A stretch of DNA of 64,000 nt, taken from NCBI GenBank assembly GCA_009699865.1, contig WLNJ01000007.1:1-64000 (forward strand), written 5' to 3'. The translations under genes were made by a program, and so were the position numbers. This stretch comes from Actinomycetota bacterium (GTDB taxonomy: Bacteria > Actinomycetota > Thermoleophilia > Solirubrobacterales > Solirubrobacteraceae). This document shows, one piece after another, positions 34,465 through 41,746 of the stretch. The notes under the pieces are model-generated. The model saw nothing but the letters and a program-made list of their open reading frames with translations. It searched no databases and was not told the DNA's origin. Numbering within the stretch: position 1 is the first letter of the stretch; each line of letters opens with the position of its first letter.

Positions 34465-36075
34465 CTATGGGACCGTCACGGGACGGGGATCAAGCTTTTT
34501 CGTGAAGAAGGTGCTCGGGAATAGAACGGGTCGGTAACCAAGGCTTGCTTCGGGGTTGCTTCGGCCTAGGAACGGCCCGAGGTTCGAGGAGGGATCCTTG
34601 ATGCTGCCGTAACCCAGCTCGGCCTCGATCGTCAAGAGAAGGTCGTACGGCGCGTAACTGGCGTTGCTGGACTTCCCGCTCTTTACCAGCGGCGACAGCA
34701 GGAGTAGCCCGGTGGGCGTGTCCGCCGTATCCCCGGATGCTGGTTGATCAAAACCAAGCGCGACCATGCCGCCACTGGTGTATGGGCTTGACTTCATCAG
34801 TACCCCGGAGACTGATGACGACAGGAAGGCGTTCAGCGCGGCAGGCCCGCCATCGGTGGTTCCATCTGGACACTTGACCGCTACTAATCCGCGGCAGCGT
34901 GAAGGAATGATGAATGTCACTGGGGGTAGGCAGGCTGTCCGGTCATCGAGGCTCGACGCCTGCTCGCAGACAGCCTTGTTGGCATGGTCAGCCTTGATGT
35001 CATCCGCCAACCGTTCAAGGGGACGGATTTCCTGAGCACAGTCGAACCCCGTGGCGAACTTCGTCAGCCAGAGGAACGGGTTGTCTCTGGGGTCCGGAGC
35101 TCCCGCAGTAGGAGGCGTGAGCGCGACACCATCAGCTGGGGGTGTGCACAGACCTGAGTCATCTGGCCAGCCAGATGTCGGCTTAGTCGCCCCGGTCTCT
35201 AAATAGATCCGTGTCTTCTCGCCAGCTGCACCGGCCACATCGCTAGCAATGTCGCCAACCCCGCGGGGATAGATGCAACCGTCGCCCGTAACCGTGTTCC
35301 CCGTCATAAAATTCGACGGCGGTTCAGGAACTGGCGAGGGGGTGTCACACCCCGTGGGGTTAGATGTCGCTGCGTTCGGAGCTTGCCCGGTGATAAGCGC
35401 GAGCCTGTTTGCGAGTCCTGACACTGATGGTTGGCGGTATCCCTTCAGAAGGAAGCCCTTCTTGACCAGCGAGGCAGGCAATGCCTGCCCTGGAGCTCCA
35501 CCTGGCAAAAGCACGACCATCACATGGCCAATGCTGGGGTTGGCTGGCGGCGTGGGTGGCTCTACAGGCGTTGGAGTAACCGCTGGTGGCGGGGTAACCA
35601 CTGTGGGTATCGCCGGGGGGACATCGGCGACGGGCGTGTCGGCAACTGCTGGTTCTGCGGCGGGCCCGGTTGCCTGTGCGCCAGCAGCCTGGACGATCAC
35701 GACTCGCTGACCCGAAGCGAGCGTGTCACTGACTGGAGGCCCAAATGCCGAGCCGATAATCGCGCCAACCGCTAAAAGCGCGAGCCCCGCAGAGGCAGCG
35801 GGCTTGGTCGCAAACGCCGTCGCGAGCGCGTTGGCACCTGTCAGTGCTGACTTGCCTTCACTCGCCGAATGGGCGAGCGCCATCGGCGGTGTCCCACCAA
35901 ACTGGGCGGCTCCAGCAGCAGCGACAGCAAGCGCTGCCAAGACCGGCCCCGATGGAACCCGCTGGGTTGCCCTGCGGACCCCACAGTTGAGGCAGTACCT
36001 CTGGTCGTGAGCAAGCGCCGTACCGCAGCAGCGGCAGGGCTCAAACTGGTCATTGGTTGACGGCTCTTGCGGCAT
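34465..36075 (-). CDS. Membrane zinc-ribbon protein with a diverged phosphoesterase-like exterior domain
   Basis: A 536-aa protein. It has an N-terminal zinc ribbon (C14, C17, C28, C31), a membrane helix at about 94-113 and a Pro/Thr-rich linker (141-181). A 350-residue domain follows that resembles the PF04185 phosphoesterase/acid-phosphatase family: HVMVVLLPGG at 184-193, PSVSG at 216-220, RDNPFLWL, FIIPSRC and YDLLLTIE near the end. In that family the first motif usually has a metal-binding Glu-Asn, here Pro-Gly-Gly, and the late Asp-Glu is Asp443-Gln444. It may therefore be catalytically altered or inactive. This homology is by eye. Confidence 0.72.
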   Translation of the reverse strand: MPQEPSTNDQFEPCRCCGTALAHDQRYCLNCGVRRATQRVPSGPVLAALAVAAAGAAQFGGTPPMALAHSASEGKSALTGANALATAFATKPAASAGLALLAVGAIIGSAFGPPVSDTLASGQRVVIVQAAGAQATGPAAEPAVADTPVADVPPAIPTVVTPPPAVTPTPVEPPTPPANPSIGHVMVVLLPGGAPGQALPASLVKKGFLLKGYRQPSVSGLANRLALITGQAPNAATSNPTGCDTPSPVPEPPSNFMTGNTVTGDGCIYPRGVGDIASDVAGAAGEKTRIYLETGATKPTSGWPDDSGLCTPPADGVALTPPTAGAPDPRDNPFLWLTKFATGFDCAQEIRPLERLADDIKADHANKAVCEQASSLDDRTACLPPVTFIIPSRCRGLVAVKCPDGTTDGGPAALNAFLSSSVSGVLMKSSPYTSGGMVALGFDQPASGDTADTPTGLLLLSPLVKSGKSSNASYAPYDLLLTIEAELGYGSIKDPSSNLGPFLGRSNPEASLGYRPVLFPSTFFTKKLDPRPVTVP

Positions 36076-36095
36076 GGCTGTTTAGAGGTGGGGAA

Positions 36096-36716
36096 CTAGT
36101 TGCCCCAGGTCTGAGCCCCGCCACCACCAGCAGGCGCCTTGTGGTCAATTGGCGGAGGAGTCCCGGGGGTCGAGATCGTCTTTGGCAGCTTGGCCAGCTT
36201 CTTCCCGCATGCGGTTGGCGTGAGACCCTTGCAGTCCGTCGCAGAAGCCACCGCAGCACTGCTCAACACCTTGGCGCCCTTTTGGACCGCTGACGGCGCG
36301 GCTCCGGAGCCCTTCTTGGCTGCCTTGGACCCGGCGGCGCCGGTTGCGCCCGCAGCAGTCCCGTCAGTTCCAGTAGCACCGACGGTTACGACCTGCGGTG
36401 CCGATGAGGCAACCTGCTGGCTCCCGCCTGCTGACCGACCTACAAGTACGCCGGTACCCAGGAAGAGAACCGAAAGGCAGACAATTGCCGTCGCAAGTGC
36501 TGGCGTGATGGCCTGCTTGCCTCCCGAGGCCGCTGTGTCCGTGGCCACCGTCTGAGGGGAGAATGGCACGCCCTTTTCGGCCCGGCGCGACCCGCACGAA
36601 AGGCAGTACCTCTGATCCTCAGCCACCGCCGCCGAGCAATTCCGGCACTGCGCCACGGCCGTAACGTTGCTGACTGCTGCAAATGGCTGGGTTATTGAGC
36701 TGGCTGACGTGTGCAT
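36096..36716 (-). CDS. Single-pass membrane zinc-ribbon protein
   Basis: A 206-aa protein: a zinc ribbon with cysteines 24, 27, 38 and 41 (CRNCSAAVAEDQRYCLSCG), a transmembrane helix at residues 72-93 and a Gly/Ala/Thr-rich outer segment ending in a Pro/Gly tail. Its ribbon closely resembles that of the next gene (DQRYCLxCGxRR in both), so the two are probably related by duplication. It lies between the lipoprotein and phosphoesterase-like genes in the pst operon. Function unknown. Confidence 0.8.
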   Translation of the reverse strand: MHTSASSITQPFAAVSNVTAVAQCRNCSAAVAEDQRYCLSCGSRRAEKGVPFSPQTVATDTAASGGKQAITPALATAIVCLSVLFLGTGVLVGRSAGGSQQVASSAPQVVTVGATGTDGTAAGATGAAGSKAAKKGSGAAPSAVQKGAKVLSSAAVASATDCKGLTPTACGKKLAKLPKTISTPGTPPPIDHKAPAGGGGAQTWGN

Positions 36717-36726
36717 TGTCGACTCC

Positions 36727-37470
36727 TTATTTGGATAGATCGGTTAATGGGACAAAGTTGGTGATGGCTCCCTTGCGAGGGTCAGCCCCTACGTAATAGA
36801 CGGCAAAGCCTTGTGGCTTTCCCTTGCCTTTCGGACCCAGTTTCTCGATGACCGAGCGGCCGGCTGCGACAACGCGGCCGCCCTGCCGGGCTACTGAGAA
36901 CACAACCAGTCGGTTCTGTTCAAAAGGAGAGTTGTTGCTTGCCTTCCCCCGGAGAGCGATGCCGCTTACGGGGTCAGCGAAGAAGACCTTCTTCAAGAGG
37001 GTGGGGTCAGCCGGTACAGACTTGTCAGCCTTGCCGAGGCCGATTCGGATCTTGGACCGGCGTGGAAACCCTCCGGTAACTTGGTCATCTACCCAATCGA
37101 ATGTCTGGCCTGGCCTGATAATCGGGATCTGTGTGAGCGTTGCGTCAGTGCCGTACGGCGTGTTTGTGTAGAACGCCTTGCTTCCCCTGTCGTAGCTGTA
37201 GAGAGCAATTGGGACATCAACGAGTGCGGTCTTAGCTGTGCTCTTGATGGTCACGACGACCGCATTCCTGTCAGTCCCACGGAGTGGCGTTATTGACAGA
37301 ATCTGCAGCCGCTTGTCGACCTTGGCTATCACCATTCCTCGAGATTGAATCTTCAGCTTCTTGGCAGCGATGGCCGCCTTCCGCGCGCTCTTGTCTTGGC
37401 TGCTTTCGCATGCGGCCAGAGAAATCGAGAGGGATGCAACTCCTAGGAGAACTGCGGCTCTTCTAATCAA
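36727..37470 (-). CDS. Lipoprotein translationally coupled to pstB
   Basis: A 247-aa protein. Signal peptide with lipobox LAAC, lipidated cysteine at residue 21. The mature protein is basic and beta-rich, with an Ig-like/DUF4352-like feel (AVVVTIKSTAKTALVDVPIALYSYD, IIRPGQTFDWVDD). It sits in the place where phoU usually follows pstB, and its ATG overlaps the pstB stop by 4 bp. This argues for a role outside the membrane linked to phosphate uptake. No family is recognised with confidence. Confidence 0.83.
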   Translation of the reverse strand: MIRRAAVLLGVASLSISLAACESSQDKSARKAAIAAKKLKIQSRGMVIAKVDKRLQILSITPLRGTDRNAVVVTIKSTAKTALVDVPIALYSYDRGSKAFYTNTPYGTDATLTQIPIIRPGQTFDWVDDQVTGGFPRRSKIRIGLGKADKSVPADPTLLKKVFFADPVSGIALRGKASNNSPFEQNRLVVFSVARQGGRVVAAGRSVIEKLGPKGKGKPQGFAVYYVGADPRKGAITNFVPLTDLSK

Positions 37471-38357
37471 CCGAACACGCCGCCCACATAGTTCTGTGTC
37501 CGCTCAGCGCGCGGAGCGTTGAATACCTGCTCAACCGTCCCGTACTCAACGAGCTCACCTAGGTACATGAAGGCGACGTTGTCCCCAACTCGGTGGGCCT
37601 GCTGAAGGTTGTGGGTCACAATCACGATCGCAACCTTCTCGCGGAGCCTCGTGATCAACTCCTCAATGATCTCTGTGGACTTGGGATCCAGTGCCGAGCA
37701 CGGCTCGTCCATCAGCAGTACCTCTGGCTTGGAAGCAAGCGCGCGCGCGATGCAGAGCCGTTGCTGCTGACCACCCGAGAGTCGGAGTGCAGGGTGGTCA
37801 AGGTTGTCGCCAACCTCATCCCATAGCCCTGCATCCTCAAGGGCCTCTCGAACCAATGGGGCGAGAGCCGACTTACTTGGCCTGCGGGCCGCCTGCTCTC
37901 TGATGGCGTAAGCGACATTGTCGAAGATGCTCATTGGGAATGGGTTCGGTTGCTGGAACACCATCGACACCCGGCGACGCAGATCCGTTGCCTCCAGTGC
38001 ATGAATGTCATCTCCATTGAGGGTGATTGACCCGGTGGCGACTGCTGTGTCGGTCAACTCAGTCAGTCGGTTCAGTGACCGTAGGAGCGTCGTCTTGCCG
38101 CAGCCAGAGGGACCGATCAGCGCGAGCACCTCCCCCTCTCGGACTGGCAGTGTCACATTCCTGACGGCAGGCTTCGTGCCATACGCGATGGAGAGATCAT
38201 CAATCCGCATGCGTTCAACCCTGTTGCTGCTGCCCGGCGCAACGGCCGCGGCTATGGCATCCGCCGCACCAAGCGTGTCGTGCCGAGGATCGACCACCTT
38301 CGGGGCGCGGCTTGGATCAATCCGTTTGATTGGCGGGAGTGGCGTGGGCGAGTTCAT
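37467..38357 (-). CDS. pstB: Phosphate ABC transporter ATP-binding protein
   Basis: A 296-aa ATPase energising PstCA. Walker A is GPSGCGKTT (residues 82-90), the Q-loop is in VFQQPNPFP, the signature is LSGGQQQR and Walker B is VLLMDEPCSALD, all in the PstB pattern. The first 50 residues are an extra Pro/Ala-rich extension, so MRIDDLSIAYG at residue 50 is an alternative start. Neighbouring genes overlap at both ends by 4 bp. Confidence 0.96.
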   Translation of the reverse strand: MNSPTPLPPIKRIDPSRAPKVVDPRHDTLGAADAIAAAVAPGSSNRVERMRIDDLSIAYGTKPAVRNVTLPVREGEVLALIGPSGCGKTTLLRSLNRLTELTDTAVATGSITLNGDDIHALEATDLRRRVSMVFQQPNPFPMSIFDNVAYAIREQAARRPSKSALAPLVREALEDAGLWDEVGDNLDHPALRLSGGQQQRLCIARALASKPEVLLMDEPCSALDPKSTEIIEELITRLREKVAIVIVTHNLQQAHRVGDNVAFMYLGELVEYGTVEQVFNAPRAERTQNYVGGVFG

Positions 38358-39313
38358 ACGATCTCCTTCTTGGAGCGACGGGAGAGGATGTCAATCCCGA
38401 AGTTGAGGGCAAGGACGAGTAGAAGCAGCACGAACGCGGCGGCATAGGCCTTCTGCGGGGCATTCCCCTCGCCAGCAGGAGAGTTGTTGTAGACGTAGGA
38501 GGTCAGGGTGCTCCCGGTTCCCCGCAGGGTGCTGACGATCGGAGCGGACCCAACCTTCTCAATCTGCATCGTTGCGCCGAGCAGGATCACGACAATTGCC
38601 GTGTCCCCTGCGATCCGGCCCATCCCGAGCGCCGTGCCGGTCAAGATGCCAGGGCGCGCAGTGGGTATTAGTACCTTGCGGATTGTCGACCACTTGGTCT
38701 TGCCCAATGCGTAGGAGGCCTCACGTACTTGAGCCGGGACCTGCTGGAGGGCCTCGCGCGTTGAGGTGAAGATCAGCGGGAGTGCGATCAGCGACATCAT
38801 CGCTCCGGCGGTGAGGAATGAGCGACCAGCGACAGCACCGCCGAGTGCCCTGAAGGACATGAAAGAGAAGATTCCGTTGCTGAACAGAAGGAGCCCGAAG
38901 ATCCCGAGAACGATGCTCGGGGTTCCCGCTACAACTTCGATTCCGGATTCCACTGCTCGGGCAAGCCGCGTTGGGCGGCCGTATTCCACTATCCAAATCG
39001 CTGTTGCGACACCGAGCGGGATCGCGATGATTGTGCCGACCAGAGTAAGAATGACGGTGCCAAGCAGAGGGGCTAGAAATCCGCCTGTCTGGCTTTGGTC
39101 GCTGCCAACGGCCGGGTTGGAGAAGATCAGGTCCAGGCTGACGTACTGAAGGCCCTTATTGAGCATGAACAGAATCAAGCCTGCGGCCACTAAGCACAGC
39201 CCAATACCAACCGCCCAGCAGGAGAAGTAAGCAATGCGGTCAGGTAGAGGCCACGACTTAACCGTGTCCTTACCTCGACGGTGAACCACCTTGGGTTGAG
39301 TTGAAGTGCTCAC
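38354..39313 (-). CDS. pstA: Phosphate ABC transporter permease PstA
   Basis: A 319-aa inner-membrane permease with six hydrophobic segments. The EAA-like cytoplasmic loop is EASYALGKTKWSTIRKVLIP, preceded by PLIFTSTREALQQVP. The start overlaps pstC and the stop overlaps pstB, each by 4 bp. It pairs with PstC to form the phosphate channel. Confidence 0.95.
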   Translation of the reverse strand: MSTSTQPKVVHRRGKDTVKSWPLPDRIAYFSCWAVGIGLCLVAAGLILFMLNKGLQYVSLDLIFSNPAVGSDQSQTGGFLAPLLGTVILTLVGTIIAIPLGVATAIWIVEYGRPTRLARAVESGIEVVAGTPSIVLGIFGLLLFSNGIFSFMSFRALGGAVAGRSFLTAGAMMSLIALPLIFTSTREALQQVPAQVREASYALGKTKWSTIRKVLIPTARPGILTGTALGMGRIAGDTAIVVILLGATMQIEKVGSAPIVSTLRGTGSTLTSYVYNNSPAGEGNAPQKAYAAAFVLLLLVLALNFGIDILSRRSKKEIV

Positions 39314-40320
39314 AGCCTGACCCCGTACTTCCGGAGTGGTCGCTTGGCGAGGGTGCCACCCAGCGAGAGCATCAAGCTTGCGAAGAGCAACACCGCTGCC
39401 ATGGCGTAGATGGTCTGACCAAAGGGCTTGACCGAGAGTCCTTCAGCGTTGTCAACGATTGTGGCCGCATATGGTCGGAGTGGCTCGAAGACGAAAGTGA
39501 TGCCGTCAAGTGGGTTTGGAGCGAATCCGACTGATCCGGAGACCATCGCGAGCATGATCCCCTCGCCGATGGCGCGGGCGGCAGCGATGACAGCTGCGGC
39601 GATAATCGCCGGCCGCGCGGATCGAACGACGACAGTCCACATGACCCTCCAGCGGTTGGCGCCCAAGGCCAGGGCCCCTTCCTTCCAGCCGTTTGGAACG
39701 GCGCGCAAAGCGTCAGCGATGATCGCGATCATGATCGGCGTGATCATCAGCGTCAGGATCACCACAGCAACCCCTAGTGACGCGCCTGAGAGCTGGACGA
39801 CGAAGGTGACGGAGTTCTTCCGACCGTCGCCGATCAGGTGGTTGCCCACGAACGGTACGAGGACGAGGATCCCGATCAGTCCATAGATAACTGAGGGAAC
39901 AGCCGCGAGCAGCCGAACCACTGGGCTCACGACGCGCTTGACGCTTGGAGGTGCAAACTCGACGATGAACACGGCGGCGAGAGTCGATACGACAATCCCG
40001 ATTGCCACGGAGACAATGGTCAGGAGCGCTGTCGCGTAGAGGATCGGCCAAGTCCTGATCGTGTAGTCCCACTTCGCCGGGTTGGCAGGGGAGTTGAAAA
40101 TGGCAGCGAGTTGGTCGTCAACGTTTCCACCCCAGCCGAACCACATTGGTCCGTTGTGTGAGAACGATGGCCAGGCCTTGAGAAGAACAAACAGGCACAT
40201 GGCCGTGATTAGGACCAGTACAAGCGACGACAGCGCGCCGAGCGATCGCTCGGCGCGCCTCTCGCTTCTCGCCGCGGAGGACTGAGGCACTGAGGCCTTG
40301 CTGTCCCCCGGGTAATTCAA
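39310..40320 (-). CDS. pstC: Phosphate ABC transporter permease PstC
   Basis: A 336-aa permease with six hydrophobic helices and the loop EGALALGANRWRVMWTVVV. VIYGLIGILVLVPF and AIGEGIMLAMVSGS are typical of PstC. It starts directly after the pstS stop codon and overlaps pstA by 4 bp. Confidence 0.95.
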   Translation of the reverse strand: MNYPGDSKASVPQSSAARSERRAERSLGALSSLVLVLITAMCLFVLLKAWPSFSHNGPMWFGWGGNVDDQLAAIFNSPANPAKWDYTIRTWPILYATALLTIVSVAIGIVVSTLAAVFIVEFAPPSVKRVVSPVVRLLAAVPSVIYGLIGILVLVPFVGNHLIGDGRKNSVTFVVQLSGASLGVAVVILTLMITPIMIAIIADALRAVPNGWKEGALALGANRWRVMWTVVVRSARPAIIAAAVIAAARAIGEGIMLAMVSGSVGFAPNPLDGITFVFEPLRPYAATIVDNAEGLSVKPFGQTIYAMAAVLLFASLMLSLGGTLAKRPLRKYGVRL

Positions 40321-41136
40321 CTAGACCAGCGGTACCCATCCAGCAGCAACGATCTTCTTTGCGGCTGTGCTTGTCTGGACCCAGCGGATGAATGTGCTTG
40401 TGATGCCGGTTGGGGCTCCACGCGTGACCATCCAGAAGTTACGGACTGCCGAGTAGGCGCCTGACTTTGCGTTGGTGAGGGTGCACGCTACGCCCTGGTA
40501 CTGAAGGGGCTTAATTCCCCCCACGAAGTCAAACGATACGTAGCCGATTCCGTTCGGGTCACTCTTCACTGAGCTCTGAATCAGACCGTTGCTGGCCTTC
40601 TGAGCCGCGCTATTGCTGACCGTCGATGAGCCCATGAAGAGCTTCAGGAATGCGTCTTGGGTTCCTGATGCGGCGGTGCGCACATACAGATTGATTGAAC
40701 CGGTCTTGCCTGACCCTGGGATATCGGACCAGCTGCGGGTGCTACCGCTGAAGATGGCCTGTACCTGAGCTGTAGTGAGGTTGGAAGCACCGTTGCTCTT
40801 GTTCACTGCTACGCAGAGTGCGTCACGGGCAATCTTGTTCCATGTAAGTCCACCGGAATCTGACGACTTGAGATCTCGGGAAGAGTTTCCGATGGTGACA
40901 CGACCAGCTGAGACATCGGATATGCCGACGTCGGAGCCGCCCTGGTACTGCTTGAAGGAAACCTTGCCCTTGCCTAGGCTTGAGGCGAGGAACGCAGGGA
41001 AGAGCTTTGACGTGAGTGGGGCCACTGATGTGGAACCGCTGAGCGTGATGATTGGCTTTGCCGAAGCTGCTGCTGGAGCCACAACCATTGCGGCTACTGC
41101 TGCAACTGCTGCGAGTGTGATGCGACTGCGGGACAT
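40321..41136 (-). CDS. pstS: Phosphate-binding protein PstS (no lipobox)
   Basis: A 271-aa secreted binding protein. Signal peptide to about residue 26 (VAAVAAMVVAPAAASA) followed by ITLSGSTSVAPLTSKLFPAF. GSTSVAP and the later GGSDVGISDVSAG and RTAASGTQDAFLKLF match the phosphate pocket of PstS. No cysteine follows the hydrophobic core, so it is not a lipoprotein, unlike most Gram-positive PstS. The ATG at 41136 has AAAGGGG upstream. First gene of the operon and controlled by a Pho-box-like repeat. Confidence 0.94.
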   Translation of the reverse strand: MSRSRITLAAVAAVAAMVVAPAAASAKPIITLSGSTSVAPLTSKLFPAFLASSLGKGKVSFKQYQGGSDVGISDVSAGRVTIGNSSRDLKSSDSGGLTWNKIARDALCVAVNKSNGASNLTTAQVQAIFSGSTRSWSDIPGSGKTGSINLYVRTAASGTQDAFLKLFMGSSTVSNSAAQKASNGLIQSSVKSDPNGIGYVSFDFVGGIKPLQYQGVACTLTNAKSGAYSAVRNFWMVTRGAPTGITSTFIRWVQTSTAAKKIVAAGWVPLV

Positions 41137-41191
41137 TTTTGAAACCCCTTTGATCGGTGAGTGGTTTGGCCGCAACATTGCGACTGACCAC

Positions 41192-41246
41192 AGACTCGCC
41201 GGTCTAGGGCTCTCTCTTGTGAAGGAGTCGTGTTGCCCCTGTGAAA
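41192..41246 (-). promoter_or_regulatory. Candidate Pho box and -10 of the pst operon
   Basis: On the plus strand GTGA (41219), GTGT (41230) and GTGA (41241) occur at exact 11-bp spacing, which reads as TTCAC-type direct repeats toward pstS. GAGTCT (41192-41197) is 22 bp from the nearest core and is proposed as the -10 element. The layout matches the PhoP/PhoB box of direct 11-bp repeats. No such repeat is seen in the rest of this spacer. Confidence 0.68.
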
Positions 41247-41270
41247 ATCCTGCCAACGGAAAACGGGTCA

Positions 41271-41633
41271 TTACTGCTGTCCCCCATCGGTTACCTCTGG
41301 AGACAGGCGGTAGCCAATACCGAAGTGAGTGTGCACGAATGTCCATTCGGGCGCGATTGCTCCCAACTTCTGTCGGATTCGCTTGACGTGGACGTCAACG
41401 GCTCGGTCGCGGTAAGGCATACGGCCTCCCCACACTCGCCCGTAGACGTCCTCGCGTGTGATGACACGGTCCGGCCGCTCCGTCAGAGCTTCCAATACTT
41501 CGAACTCCCTCACGGTCAGTGAGGCACGGACTCCCGAGACAAGCGCCTCACGGTCCCCAAGCCTGAGTTCAAGTGGTCCGAGGGAGAGAGTGTCGTCTTG
41601 GAGGGTCGGGGTTGTGGCGGCTGCGTGGTTCAC
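41271..41633 (-). CDS. Single-domain PhoB/OmpR-type DNA-binding protein (no receiver)
   Basis: A 120-aa protein. Residues 16-112 form one OmpR/PhoB-type winged helix: LTVREFEVLEALTERPDRVITREDVYGRVWG, then the recognition helix DRAVDVHVKRIRQKL and the wing VHTHFGIGYRL. The usual N-terminal receiver domain with its phosphorylated Asp is absent; upstream is only a regulatory region. The start is GTG, and a -10-like TAGTTT ends 8 nt before it with no ribosome-binding site, so it is probably leaderless. It is 134 bp upstream of pstS and likely regulates it. Confidence 0.88.
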   Translation of the reverse strand: MNHAAATTPTLQDDTLSLGPLELRLGDREALVSGVRASLTVREFEVLEALTERPDRVITREDVYGRVWGGRMPYRDRAVDVHVKRIRQKLGAIAPEWTFVHTHFGIGYRLSPEVTDGGQQ

Positions 41634-41641
41634 GGAGCCGA

Positions 41642-41707
41642 AAACTACGCCGACCTCGATGGCCTCTCGTGAAAGACCGGTGACGCAGTGGTGAAAAGAA
41701 TGTGAAG
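41642..41707 (-). promoter_or_regulatory. Four-unit Pho box and -10 of the regulator gene
   Basis: Plus-strand units CTCTCGTGAAA, GACCGGTGACG, CAGTGGTGAAA and AGAATGTGAAG (41664-41707) are adjacent 11-mers with GTGA in the same register, at 41669, 41680, 41691 and 41702. A TAGTTT on the minus strand (41642-41647) is 22 bp from the last core, and the expected -35 falls on the last repeat. This is the strongest repeat set of the three promoters and suggests autoregulation. Confidence 0.75.
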
Positions 41708-41746
41708 GAAGTTATGCCTGCAAAACGGGCACTTCTTCCTCCGCCC

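Noticed and set aside
34465-36075. Active acid phosphatase
   Set aside because: Two metal-binding positions appear changed, so I do not call it an active enzyme.
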